Of a DNA stretch of 33,091 bases, positions 1 through 9,224 are shown piece by piece. This DNA comes from JOPF133 sp052144935. Its GTDB lineage: Bacteria; Acidobacteriota; Terriglobia; Bryobacterales; Bryobacteraceae. Both the position numbers and the translations under genes were made by a program. Each line of letters starts with the position of its first letter. The first letter of the stretch is position 1. The notes under the pieces are model-generated. The model worked only from the letters and a program-made list of their open reading frames with translations. It ran no database searches and was not told where the DNA came from. The stretch covers positions 1 to 33,091 of the forward strand of contig JBKQPR010000167.1 of NCBI GenBank assembly GCA_052144935.1. Direction: 5' to 3'.

Positions 1-106
1 CGTCCGGTGCTCAGACTCCGACCTTCACCGATGATAGAAAGCCTCGCCGAAACGATACTCGCCAGGGCTGCCAGATTGAAGCCCCTTCAGCCGTGAAACC
101 GCGTTT

Positions 107-1216
107 TCACGCCGGATCCAAGTAATACCACTTATCTCCATAATCCTGAAGGTTGGAATATAACCCCCTCAGGTAAATGCTGGAGAACTGGCTGATTTTG
201 TAATCGGTGGATCCGGCATATCCCCAGCGGTTGCGGTAGTAGCGGTACTCGCGGATGGTGTTGTCATCGTAGATAGGATTCGAGAACGTGGACGCCGGGT
301 CGATGGCGGGCTGGAGGTTATCGATGCCGCGCCCGTTGAAATCGTAGGAGCCGCCGAAGAGAAACCCGAATTGCCGCTGTTTGCCGAAGCGGTGCCCGAC
401 GGTTCCCCCAAACTGATCGTTATAACGGCCGCCGAGGATCTTATCGTAGCCGCCGATTCCGTACAGGGTGATGCTGGGAAACTCGCCCGCGGTCTTGGTC
501 TTCATGTTGACGGAACCGCCGATGCCGTCGCCGTCGATATTGGGGGCGAGGGTCTTATTGATCTCGACCGACTCCACCAGGTCGGCTGGGATCACATCGA
601 GGCGGATCTGCCGCACGGTGGGCTCGGGAGAAGGCACGCTCAGGCCGTCGATGGTCACGTTGGTGAGACGGGGTTCGGTCCCGCGCACTTGAATATAGAC
701 GCCCTCTCCCTCAATCCGCTCCAGCGCGACGGAAGGCATACGGCCCAGGGCGTCGGCTACATTGGCATTGGGCAGCGAAGTGATGACCTCCGCCGGAAGG
801 ACCTGCAGGACGTTGTCGGCCATGCGGGTGCGGTTAATGGATTCGGCTTCGCCGCGCGGGCGTTCCGCGGTCACGATGACCTGTTCGTTCTGAGAGTGGA
901 CTTGCATGCGGGCTTCGACCTGCTTGACTTCGCCGGCCGCCACGGTGACATCCGCCTCGAACGAATTGAAGCCCACGTAGGAGACCTGGACTTTGTAACT
1001 ACCTGGCAGGAGATCGGTAATGGCGAATTCTCCCTGCGCATCCGTGGCAAGAGCCAGGCCCCTGGGTTGCAACTGGACTTGGGCGCCCTGCAGAATGGCG
1101 CCGGAGCTATCCAGGACTCGTCCCGCGATGGTGCCTTTGGTGCTTTGCGCGGCGGCTGCAACGGCGAGGCAGACGACGAGCAGACAGATAGAGAGCAGCT
1201 TGATTGATCGCTTCAT
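107..1216 (-). CDS. TonB-dependent receptor, N-terminal part only
   Basis: Outer-membrane TonB-dependent receptor, presumably for import of an unknown ligand. From the ATG at 1216 it has a signal peptide ending near an AAAAAQS stretch, a carboxypeptidase-regulatory-like beta-sandwich (residues about 25-110, with GRVLDSSGAIL and DAQGEFAITDLLPGSY), then a plug domain (about 135-240) with LPNANVADALGRMPSV, VQVRGTEPR-like and VNMKT segments, as in the TIGR01782-type receptors. Only the first barrel strands follow. The frame stops at 107 after 369 aa, whereas such receptors are usually 800-1,000 aa. None of the three minus-strand frames between 106 and 1 continues a recognisable barrel. The truncation may be a real disruption or an artefact of the contig edge. 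A GTG at 1225 is an alternative start. No strong Shine-Dalgarno is seen for either. Family assignment is secure; the function of this copy is doubtful. Confidence 0.85.
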   Translation of the reverse strand: MKRSIKLLSICLLVVCLAVAAAAQSTKGTIAGRVLDSSGAILQGAQVQLQPRGLALATDAQGEFAITDLLPGSYKVQVSYVGFNSFEADVTVAAGEVKQVEARMQVHSQNEQVIVTAERPRGEAESINRTRMADNVLQVLPAEVITSLPNANVADALGRMPSVALERIEGEGVYIQVRGTEPRLTNVTIDGLSVPSPEPTVRQIRLDVIPADLVESVEINKTLAPNIDGDGIGGSVNMKTKTAGEFPSITLYGIGGYDKILGGRYNDQFGGTVGHRFGKQRQFGFLFGGSYDFNGRGIDNLQPAIDPASTFSNPIYDDNTIREYRYYRNRWGYAGSTDYKISQFSSIYLRGLYSNLQDYGDKWYYLDPA

Positions 1217-1469
1217 TGGATTCACTCAGATTGGGGAACTCAGAGGACCACCCGGCCCTCTTCCGCAGACCGGTTCCACATGCGACTCACGGCCTGGATG
1301 TAATTTTGAACGAATTCGACTGTAGCAGCCTTTGCGTTACAGCTTGATGAAACCGCGGAAAAATTCAACAAACTGTTCAAGACCCAAAAATCCGGTTTCC
1401 AGCCGGTCGAGTACCGCGCTGCCGGCGGCAGTTCCCGTGCCACCGGGGAATCGGCGATCATAGATCCAT
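1217..1469. other. intergenic region between divergent genes
   Basis: About 250 bases separate the receptor start (minus strand) from the esterase start (plus strand), so promoters for both should lie here. I could not pick a convincing -35/-10 pair on either strand. A short open frame on the minus strand (1240-1461) has no recognisable features and I do not call it a gene. Confidence 0.4.
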
Positions 1470-3122
1470 ATGACCTACAGGATGTTGGCCGCCATCACCG
1501 CCCTTGCCTGCGCGCCGTGGGCAGCCCCGGCGCAAGCCAGGTTTGAGATCTCCTTCCCGGCTTCCGCGCACGCCGGGCCCATCACGGGCCGCGTGTTCGT
1601 GGCGATCGCCAAGACGGATCGTACGGAACCCATCCAACAGATCGGGTCGTACACGGGACAGACCGCCTTCTTCGGCGCCGATATCGATCGGCTCGCGCCC
1701 GGCCGCGCCGCGGCCATCGACGGCGGCACGCTGGGATATCCCGCCGACAATCTGAAGTCGATTCCCGCGGGCGATTACTATGTGCAGGCACTGGTGAATG
1801 TCTACACCCAGTTCCATCGGTCGGACGGCCATACCATCTGGGCCCACATGGATCAATGGGATGGCCAGCATTTCAACCGCGCGCCCGGCAACCTGTTTAG
1901 CGAGGTCAAGAAAGTCCATCTGGACCCGGCGGCGGGTTACGACGTCAAGCTGGAAACCGGTAGCGTTTTCGCGGCAGTCCAAGTCCCCGCCGATACCAGG
2001 TGGGTGAAGCGCGTCAAGATCGAGAGCAAGCTGCTGACGGCCTTCTGGGGCCATCCGTTTTATATCGGCGCCACGGTGCTGTTGCCGAAAGGCTATGACG
2101 AGCACCCGGGCGAACGCTACCCAACCATTTACAGCCAGGGGCATTTCGGACTCGGCAATCCGATGGGGTTCGCCGACCCGGACAGCCCCGCCGGGCGCGG
2201 CGGCAGAGGCGGAGGGGCGCCCTCTGGGCCCGGAGGCGGCGGGCGCGGTGGCCGCGCCAACCTCTACGAGGCTTGGAATTCGGACGATTTCCCGCGCATG
2301 ATCGCCGTGACCTTCCAGCATCCTACGCCTTACTTCGACGATTCCTATGCGGTCAACTCGGCCAATAACGGCCCTTACGGCGACGCCTTGCTGCAGGAGC
2401 TGATCCCCTACCTGGAAAGCCATTTCCGCATGATCGCGGCGCCCTACGCCCGAGTGCTCACGGGCGGTTCGACCGGTGGATGGGAATCGCTGGCCCTCGA
2501 AGTGCTGCATCCCGATTTCTTCGGCGGGACCTGGACGTTTTATCCGGACCCCATCGATTTCCGGCGTTACCAGTTAGTCAATATTTACGACGACGACAAT
2601 GCCTTTTACGCGCCGGGTTTCACTTATATGATTCCCGAGCGGCCCATGATGCGCACGGCCGAGGGTCAGGTGACGCAGACCATGCGCCAGATGAGTCGAC
2701 TGGAAGAGGTGCTGGGCAGCAAGGGCCGGTCGGCGCAACAGTTCGAAGCCTGGGAGGCGGTCTACGGCCCCGTCGGCGAAGACGGCTACCCGCAGCCGCT
2801 GTTCGATAAACGCACCGGTAAGATCGACCACCAGGTAGCGCTGTACATGCGCGATCACGGCTACGACCTGGGCTATTACCTGAAAACTAACTGGGCGAAA
2901 CTTAGCCCGCAGTTACAAGGCAAGATGCATCTCTATGTCGGGGACATGGACAACTATTACCTGAACCTGGCGGTTTATCTGCTGGAGGATTTCCTGAAGA
3001 CCACGGATTCCGGCGCAACCTTCGAATACGGCCGTCCGAAACAAGGCCACGGCTGGCAGCCCATGTCGAACGGCGAGCTGGTGAAGATGATGGCGGCGCA
3101 GATTCAGAAGAATGCCCGGTGA
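1470..3122 (+). CDS. secreted alpha/beta-hydrolase, putative esterase family
   Basis: Secreted hydrolase of the putative-esterase (Fes/IroE, PF00756-like) type, 550 aa. A short signal peptide ends near APAQA. Residues about 25-175 form an all-beta N-terminal domain. The hydrolase fold follows: a strand with ATVLLPKGYD (200-210), the nucleophile elbow GGSTGGW with Ser334, a likely acid residue in YVGDMDNY (Asp492 or Asp494), and a catalytic His in QGHGW (His527). A Gly/Arg-rich low-complexity insert lies at 241-262, just before the core continues. The natural substrate cannot be read from sequence; an ester or short peptide/acyl compound is likely. ATG 1470 has no clear Shine-Dalgarno, and ATG 1482 is an alternative start that would shorten the signal peptide. 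The next gene on the same strand begins 97 bases later with its own ribosome site, so co-transcription is possible. Confidence 0.8.
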   Translation: MTYRMLAAITALACAPWAAPAQARFEISFPASAHAGPITGRVFVAIAKTDRTEPIQQIGSYTGQTAFFGADIDRLAPGRAAAIDGGTLGYPADNLKSIPAGDYYVQALVNVYTQFHRSDGHTIWAHMDQWDGQHFNRAPGNLFSEVKKVHLDPAAGYDVKLETGSVFAAVQVPADTRWVKRVKIESKLLTAFWGHPFYIGATVLLPKGYDEHPGERYPTIYSQGHFGLGNPMGFADPDSPAGRGGRGGGAPSGPGGGGRGGRANLYEAWNSDDFPRMIAVTFQHPTPYFDDSYAVNSANNGPYGDALLQELIPYLESHFRMIAAPYARVLTGGSTGGWESLALEVLHPDFFGGTWTFYPDPIDFRRYQLVNIYDDDNAFYAPGFTYMIPERPMMRTAEGQVTQTMRQMSRLEEVLGSKGRSAQQFEAWEAVYGPVGEDGYPQPLFDKRTGKIDHQVALYMRDHGYDLGYYLKTNWAKLSPQLQGKMHLYVGDMDNYYLNLAVYLLEDFLKTTDSGATFEYGRPKQGHGWQPMSNGELVKMMAAQIQKNAR

Positions 3123-3129
3123 GCGGGGC

Positions 3130-3172
3130 GGCAAAGACCGCTTCCTCACGGGGCGCCCGCTGGGCCCGGCTC
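3130..3172. repeat. partial copy of GC-rich palindromic repeat
   Basis: Resembles the left half of the repeat at 20153-20218: both share a GACCGCTYCCTCACGGG block followed by GCCCRCTGGGCCCGGCTC. It lies in the short gap between the esterase and metalloprotease genes. Confidence 0.5.
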
Positions 3173-3218
3173 TGTTTCCTGATACACTGTCCATCATCCG
3201 GCAGTCGAAGGAGAAAGC

Positions 3219-5810
3219 ATGAAGAGAATCTTATCAGCGATAGCCTTGGGCCTCTGCGTGGTCGCCGTACTGGCCGCGCAGGATGAGCCCCCGGCTCCGG
3301 CCCAGCAGGGCGGCGGCGGCTTCGGAGGCGGGCGCGGCGCGGCCGCGGCCGCCATCCCAGATCCCCAGCCTTATGACCGCGTCATCACCAAGGACGCCAA
3401 GTCTACCAACGGTCTGTTTACCGTCCACCAGATCAAGGAGCGTTATTACTACGAGATCCCCAAGAGCGAACTCGGCAAGGATTTCCTCTGGAATTCCCAA
3501 ATCGCCAAGACGGCCGTGGGCGTGGGCTACGGCGGCGGCCAGTTGACCGACCGCGTGGTGCGCTGGGAGCTGAAGGGCAATCGCGTGCTCCTGGAAGAGG
3601 TCAATTTCAGCGTGGTGGCCGATCCCAAAGAGCCCATCGCCATGGCGGTGAAAGCGGCCAACAACGATTCCATCATCATGGCGTTCCCGGTGGCGGCCTT
3701 CGCCAAGGATGGCGCGCCGGTAGTGGAGGTCTCGCGCCTCTTCACCAGCGACGTGCAGGAATTCAGCGCGCGGCAGCACATGGGCGCCAGCGGCGTGGAC
3801 GCCACGCGCTCCTTCGTGGAACATATTCGTCCGTTCCCGGACAACATCGAGGCCGAAGTCACCATGACCTATACCAACACCGGCGGGCGCGGAGCCGCGG
3901 CCACCGTCGGTCGCGGGGGCGGCCTGGGCGGCGGAACCATGCGCGGCTCTAGCGCCACCGTAGTGCTGCATCACAGCATGGTGCGCCTGCCCGAAAAACC
4001 CATGACGCCCCGGCTATTCGATGAGCGGGTGGGTTACTTCACCACCAACACCATGGATTACTCGCGCAATGAGTACTCGACTAAGGAGACCCGCTACATC
4101 GCCCGCTGGCGTCTGGAAAAGAAGGATCCCAACGCCGCGGTGTCCGAGCCGGTGAAGCCGCTGGTGTACTACATCGATGCCGCCACCCCCACCAAGTGGG
4201 CGCCGTGGCTGATCAAGGGCGTGGAAGACTGGAACGTGGCATTTGAAGCCGCCGGCTTCAAGCACGCCATCGTCGGCAAGATGGCTCCCACTCCGGAGCA
4301 AGATCCCGACTGGAGCCCCGAAGACGTGCGCCACTCGGTGATTCGCTGGCTGCCTTCCACCGTCGAGAACGCCTCGGGGCCGCACATTTCCGACCCGCGC
4401 ACCGGCGAAATCCTCAATGCGGACATCCAGTTCTACCACAACGTCATCAACCTGCAGCGCGACTGGTACTTCGTGCAAGTAGGTCCCCTGGATCCGCGGG
4501 CGCAGAAACTGCCGCTGCCCGACGACCTGATGGGCCGCCTGCTGGAATACGTAGTGGCGCACGAAGTGGGCCACACCCTGGGATTCCAGCACAACATGAA
4601 GGCCTCCAGCGAGTATCCGCAGGACAAAATCCGCGACAAGAATTTCGTGCATGAAATGGGACACACACCTTCCATCATGGATTACTCGCGTTTCAACTAC
4701 GTGGCGCAGCCCGAAGATGGCATCGCCGTGGAGGACCTGGTTCCGCGCGTCGGCCCGTACGACATTTGGGCCACTCATTGGGGCTACGCGCCGATCCCCG
4801 GCGCCAAGACCGCCGACGACGAAAAGGCGACCTTGAACAAGTGGGCGCGCGAGCAGGACGATAAGCCCTACCTGCGCTTCTCCACCGCCAACGCCGCGGG
4901 ATCCGACCCCGGCGACGAGACCGAAGCCGTGGGCGACGCCGACGCCGTGAAATCCACCGCGCTGGGCATGAAGAACCTGCAGCGCGTGGCCAAAATGCTG
5001 ATGTCCGCCACGGCTTACAAGGATGGCGAAACCTACGAGGATCTGGCCGAGATGTACGGACGGATGCTCAGCCAGTGGCAGACCGAGATGGGCCACGTGG
5101 CGCAGGTCGTGGGCGGGTTCAACAGCCAGGAAAAGGTGGTCGGGCAGGAGGGCCGCATCTTCGCCCTGGTGCCCAAGATCCGCCAGGAAGAAGCCGTCAA
5201 GTTCCTGATCGACAATGCGTTTACGACGCCCCTGTGGGTGCTCGATCCGGAGATTCTGCGGCGCATCGAAGCGGTGGGCGCCATCGACCGCATTCACAAC
5301 GCGCAGCGTGCCGTGATGAACAACCTCTTGAGCAGCCCGCGTTTCTCCCGCCTGATTGAGCAGGAGGCGATCGATGGAACGGCGGCCTACGCGCCCACCG
5401 AGTTCCTGGCCACCGTGCGGAAGGGCGTGTGGAGAGAACTGGACGCGCCCCAGGTAAAGGTGGACGCCTATCGCCGGGCGTTGCAGCACACCTATCTGGA
5501 CCTGGTCAACACCAAGGTGAACCCGCCGGCCGCAGCCCTGGTCGCAGTGTTACCTGGCGCACCCGCGCCGGGCGGCCGCGGCGGACGCGGTGGCCCTTCG
5601 GCGAGTCTCGATGAAAAGCCCATGTACCGCGCCGAACTGCGGGCGCTAGCCGTTTCCGTGAACGCCGCGATTGGGAAAGCGACCGATCATGAAACCAAGG
5701 CGCACCTGGAAGGAGTCCGGGACGAGATCGCCAAGATCCTGGATCCGAAATTCCTTCCGCCCGCTCCCACCGCAATCGCTGCCGGTGGAGGGCGGGGAGG
5801 CGTGCGGTAG
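3219..5810 (+). CDS. secreted zinc-dependent metalloprotease (metzincin, DUF4953/DUF5117 type)
   Basis: Large secreted zinc protease, 863 aa. The start is fixed by AAGGAG upstream of ATG 3219. A signal peptide (residues 1-20) is followed by a Gly/Ala-rich linker (30-46). The middle holds a DUF5117-like region. The metzincin site HEVGHTLGFQH lies at residues 448-458, with His448, His452 and His458 as zinc ligands and Glu449 as general base. The Met-turn SIMDYSRF follows with Met487. The C-terminal third is mainly helical and ends in another Gly/Arg-rich stretch. Family members of this size are common in Acidobacteriota and Bacteroidota and are predicted to act in the periplasm or outside the cell; their substrates are mostly unknown. 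It converges with the BNR-repeat gene across an inverted repeat that could end transcription on both sides. I am confident of the family and unsure of the physiological substrate. Confidence 0.88.
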   Translation: MKRILSAIALGLCVVAVLAAQDEPPAPAQQGGGGFGGGRGAAAAAIPDPQPYDRVITKDAKSTNGLFTVHQIKERYYYEIPKSELGKDFLWNSQIAKTAVGVGYGGGQLTDRVVRWELKGNRVLLEEVNFSVVADPKEPIAMAVKAANNDSIIMAFPVAAFAKDGAPVVEVSRLFTSDVQEFSARQHMGASGVDATRSFVEHIRPFPDNIEAEVTMTYTNTGGRGAAATVGRGGGLGGGTMRGSSATVVLHHSMVRLPEKPMTPRLFDERVGYFTTNTMDYSRNEYSTKETRYIARWRLEKKDPNAAVSEPVKPLVYYIDAATPTKWAPWLIKGVEDWNVAFEAAGFKHAIVGKMAPTPEQDPDWSPEDVRHSVIRWLPSTVENASGPHISDPRTGEILNADIQFYHNVINLQRDWYFVQVGPLDPRAQKLPLPDDLMGRLLEYVVAHEVGHTLGFQHNMKASSEYPQDKIRDKNFVHEMGHTPSIMDYSRFNYVAQPEDGIAVEDLVPRVGPYDIWATHWGYAPIPGAKTADDEKATLNKWAREQDDKPYLRFSTANAAGSDPGDETEAVGDADAVKSTALGMKNLQRVAKMLMSATAYKDGETYEDLAEMYGRMLSQWQTEMGHVAQVVGGFNSQEKVVGQEGRIFALVPKIRQEEAVKFLIDNAFTTPLWVLDPEILRRIEAVGAIDRIHNAQRAVMNNLLSSPRFSRLIEQEAIDGTAAYAPTEFLATVRKGVWRELDAPQVKVDAYRRALQHTYLDLVNTKVNPPAAALVAVLPGAPAPGGRGGRGGPSASLDEKPMYRAELRALAVSVNAAIGKATDHETKAHLEGVRDEIAKILDPKFLPPAPTAIAAGGGRGGVR

Positions 5811-5820
5811 GGGGCTCTGT

Positions 5821-5929
5821 ATTCACCGCGGAGACGCGGAGAACGCTGAGGAAACGCGGAGAACACCATTGCTTTCCTCAGGGTTTTCTCAGCGCTTCCT
5901 CTGCGAACTCCGCGTCTCCGCGGTGAATA
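5821..5929. repeat. long inverted repeat between convergent genes
   Basis: Two perfect 21-base arms (5821-5841 and 5909-5929) begin with ATTCACCGCGGAGACGCGG. Partly matching inner arms carry CGCTGAGGAAA near 5844 and TTTCTCAGCG near 5885. The element lies between two convergent stop codons. It can form a long hairpin, so it may act as a bidirectional terminator. Related CACCGCGGAGACGCGGAG palindromes are widespread intergenic repeats in soil bacteria. Confidence 0.75.
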
Positions 5930-5938
5930 ACAGCCTCT

Positions 5939-8900
5939 CTACTTCACCGGCGCCAGTTTGTGCGCCGCAAGCTGGTCGTTGAACTGCTTCAGATCCTTGG
6001 CGATCGCTTCATCCAGGCGGCTCAGGATCGCATCCAGCCGCTCCGTCAACTCGCGGAATACCGCGTAATCCTGATCGGTGGGAAGGGCGTCGCCGGTATC
6101 CACCAGGTGTTGTAAGACCGCCAGTTGATTGTTCAGCTTGATGGGATAATTCAGGGTATCTCGCGGGCTGCGATTCTTCACCTGGTACAGGTCTCCCTCG
6201 ATCTCGTCGAGCTTCGATTCGATCAGCGCCGCGCGCTGGGAGATGCCGGAGTCATTGGCCTCAGCCGACCGCTTCTCCATCTGCGTCTTCAGCGATCGGA
6301 TCCGAATCACCGCTTCGTGCGCGCGGCTGGTCTCATCGCGAATCGCCACGGCCAGTTTGAACTGCTCCTGAAGATCGGCGTCGCCGATACTGGTTAATCG
6401 CGGATCCCTTCGTATCGTGAGCGGCTGCGTCTGGGTCACCCCGTTGGCGATCAGACGTACGGTGTATTCCCCGGGCGGCGCCATCGGCCCCTGGCTCGGA
6501 ACCGCGTAGCGCAGCACGATTCCCGGAAACGTCATCGGGCCGGGATAGCGGAGATCCCAGGTGAAGCGATTCGCGCCTGCGCGGACCGCGGGACCACGCG
6601 CCGCGGAAGGCTGCGAGCCGCTGTCTTCCGGATCGCCCGAATCCGCCGGCCTGGACGCCGCACCGCTCTCGAACGACCGCACTACCTGGCCGCGAGCATC
6701 CAGTATCTCAATCACTACTTTCGAGGCCGGCTCCGCCAGATAGTAGTCGATCACCGCCGGCCGCAAGGGACGAATCACCGGCGCGGGGGCGAAGAGATAA
6801 GCCTTGCTGCCAGCCACCTGGTCGGTGAATTGCCGTAGTATCTCGATATTGTCGAGGACGTAAAAAGACCGGCCATGCGTGGCAATCACCAGATCGTTCC
6901 GCTCGACCGCGATATCGGCGACCTGCGTATCCGGCAGATTCAGCGACAGCGATTGCCAGTTGACGCCGTCGTCAAACGAAACATAAATGCCGTGCTCCGT
7001 TCCCAGGTACAGAAGCCCGCGGCGCACCGGGTCCTCGCGCACCGCCTGCGCATAATCGCTTTCGGGGATGCCGCTGACGATCTTCGTCCAGGTGCTTCCA
7101 TAATCGTGAGTCTTGAACACGTAGGGCCGCCGGTCGTCGAGCTGATAGCGCTTGGCAGCCACGTAGGCGCCACCCGGATCGTGCGGGGAGGCCTCCATCA
7201 AACTGATCCGGCTGAATTCTCCCATGCCCGGCGGCGTCACGTTCTTCCAGGTCTTGCCTCCGTCGCGCGTCACCTGGACCAAGCCATCGTCGGAACCGGT
7301 CCAGATGGTATTGACGTCGTGCCGGGATGGCGCAATCGAGAAGATCGTGCCGTAGATCTCCGGGCCGTTCTGGTCCTTGGTGATCGGTCCTCCGGAATCG
7401 CCCAGGGTTTCCGGAGTGTTGCGGGTCAGATCGGGGCTCATGGCTTCCCAGTGCTGCCCTTGCGTGGTGGTTTTCCAGAGGTGCTGCGACGAGGTATAGA
7501 GAATGTTCGGATCGACCGGCGAAAATACGATCGGGAACGTCCACTGCCAGCGTTCCTTGAGCGCGCTGGCGGGCATTCCGGAGAAGAACAATGGATACAC
7601 GTTGATGGCCCGCGTTTCGCCGGTGCGGCGATCGTAGCGGGTGACGATCCCGGCCTGATCGCCGCCGTAAAAGATGTTGGGGTCCTTTGGATCGGCCGCC
7701 ACGTACCCGGCCTCGCCGCCGCCGGCGCTGTACAGCCAGTCTCCGGCGGGCGCCTCGGGGTCGCGCAGGTTCAATCCGCGGTCGCTCGGCACGCAAGCCG
7801 TTCCGTCATCTTGCTGCGCGCCGCAGACGTGATAGGGCAGATCGGCGGTTGTCACGACGTGGTAAAACTGCGCCGTGGGATAACGCTCCGGCGACCAGGT
7901 TCTGCCGCCATCGGTGGAGACAGACGCGCCGCCATCGTCGCTGGCGATCATACGGCGCGGATCGTCCGGAGCGATCCACAGATCGTGATGGTCGGCGTGC
8001 AGCGTATGCAGCACGTGGAAGCTCTTACCGCCGTCATCGGAACGGTAGAACTCCACGTTCAGGGCATACACGGTGTCGCGGTTTTTGGGGTCCGCGAGAA
8101 TTCGCGAGAAATAAAACGCCCGCTGCCGGATGCTGCGGTCGGAATTCACCAGAGTCCACGACTCGCCGGCGTCGTTGGATCGAAACAGTCCGCCATCGTC
8201 GGCTTCCACCATGGCATAGATGCGATTGGAATCGGCGCCCGAGATGCTGACGTTGATCTTGCCAACGATCCCTTTCGGGAGTCCGGGATGGCGGGTGATT
8301 TCGGTCCACGTATCGCCGCCGTCGGTCGATTTAAACAAACCGCTCGCCGGGCCGCCGCTCGATAGCGTCCACGGTGTCCGGTAGACGTCCCAAATGGCGG
8401 CGAAGAGCACGTTCGGATGGTGCGGGTCCATGGCCAGATCGATGGCGCCGGCGCGGGAATTCCGAAACAGGATCCGCTTCCAGGTGACGCCGCCGTCTCG
8501 GGACCGGAAAACGCCGCGCGCGTCGTTGCCGCCAGAGGGGGCGAGAAAAGGGCTAGCGACGGGGCCTCCAGAGCCGCCAGCGGGCGCGCCAAAGGGATGT
8601 CCCAGCGCGGCCACGTAAACCACATCGGGATTGGCCGGATCGATGCGGATGCGCGAGACCGCCTGCGTATCGGCCAGCCCCACATGCTTCCAACTCTTGC
8701 CGCCGTCGATAGATTTGTATACGCCGTCGCCCTGCATGATGCTGCCGCGCAGCTCGGTTTCGCCCATACCGATGAACACCACGTCGGGATTGGACTCCGC
8801 GACCGCGACCGCGCCCACCGACGAGCTATGGATCTGACCGTCGGTTACGGGAAACCACGTCATTCCACCATTGGTGGTCTTCCACAATCCTCCGCCGGTC

Positions 8901-9073
8901 GCTCCGAAGTAATATTCCAGCGGCCGCTTCGCGCTGCCGGCCGCCGCCTGTGAGCGCCCTCCCCGATTGGGACCGATATTGCGCCACTTCAACGCGCTTA
9001 AATCGAGATGGCCGCTGCTGGCTGCCGCCGCTACGACGGCGATGACCAGCGCGTATCCAAACCTTTTCCACAT
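5939..9073 (-). CDS. secreted BNR/sortilin-type beta-propeller protein
   Basis: Secreted protein of 1,044 aa of the VPS10/sortilin-like, glycosyl-hydrolase BNR-repeat class. The start at 9073 is chosen because GAGGGG lies six bases before the ATG; an upstream ATG at 9124 lacks such a site. A signal peptide is followed by at least ten Asp-box (SxDGGxTW-like) repeats, including TTNGGMTW, SIDGGKSW, SRDGGVTW, STDGGDTW, SNDAGESW, STDGGRTW, TRDGGKTW and SFDDGVNW, spread over about residues 45-720. They are expected to form two beta-propellers. A beta-sandwich-like domain and a helical C-terminal part (about 890-1,040) follow. Many members are annotated as glycosyl hydrolases, but the Asp box alone does not prove catalysis; a binding or scaffold role is equally possible. 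It is transcribed towards the metalloprotease, with no obvious partner gene. Confidence 0.85.
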   Translation of the reverse strand: MWKRFGYALVIAVVAAAASSGHLDLSALKWRNIGPNRGGRSQAAAGSAKRPLEYYFGATGGGLWKTTNGGMTWFPVTDGQIHSSSVGAVAVAESNPDVVFIGMGETELRGSIMQGDGVYKSIDGGKSWKHVGLADTQAVSRIRIDPANPDVVYVAALGHPFGAPAGGSGGPVASPFLAPSGGNDARGVFRSRDGGVTWKRILFRNSRAGAIDLAMDPHHPNVLFAAIWDVYRTPWTLSSGGPASGLFKSTDGGDTWTEITRHPGLPKGIVGKINVSISGADSNRIYAMVEADDGGLFRSNDAGESWTLVNSDRSIRQRAFYFSRILADPKNRDTVYALNVEFYRSDDGGKSFHVLHTLHADHHDLWIAPDDPRRMIASDDGGASVSTDGGRTWSPERYPTAQFYHVVTTADLPYHVCGAQQDDGTACVPSDRGLNLRDPEAPAGDWLYSAGGGEAGYVAADPKDPNIFYGGDQAGIVTRYDRRTGETRAINVYPLFFSGMPASALKERWQWTFPIVFSPVDPNILYTSSQHLWKTTTQGQHWEAMSPDLTRNTPETLGDSGGPITKDQNGPEIYGTIFSIAPSRHDVNTIWTGSDDGLVQVTRDGGKTWKNVTPPGMGEFSRISLMEASPHDPGGAYVAAKRYQLDDRRPYVFKTHDYGSTWTKIVSGIPESDYAQAVREDPVRRGLLYLGTEHGIYVSFDDGVNWQSLSLNLPDTQVADIAVERNDLVIATHGRSFYVLDNIEILRQFTDQVAGSKAYLFAPAPVIRPLRPAVIDYYLAEPASKVVIEILDARGQVVRSFESGAASRPADSGDPEDSGSQPSAARGPAVRAGANRFTWDLRYPGPMTFPGIVLRYAVPSQGPMAPPGEYTVRLIANGVTQTQPLTIRRDPRLTSIGDADLQEQFKLAVAIRDETSRAHEAVIRIRSLKTQMEKRSAEANDSGISQRAALIESKLDEIEGDLYQVKNRSPRDTLNYPIKLNNQLAVLQHLVDTGDALPTDQDYAVFRELTERLDAILSRLDEAIAKDLKQFNDQLAAHKLAPVK

Positions 9074-9224
9074 AAGCCCCTCGCTCAGAAGGCCAGTATG
9101 GTTGCGCAGGATGGAATCTGTCAAATGTGGGACAGACGCTTTCGTCTGTCAACCCGCCAATCTCCGGGCTTCCTTTATAACTTCTATGGTCGCGGGCGCC
9201 GTAGGCTGCGGGCGGCACACCCCA

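Noticed and set aside
4014..5489. Open frame of about 490 codons antisense to the metalloprotease
   Set aside because: Antisense to a metzincin with an intact zinc site; His/Gly-rich translation typical of reverse GC-rich coding DNA.
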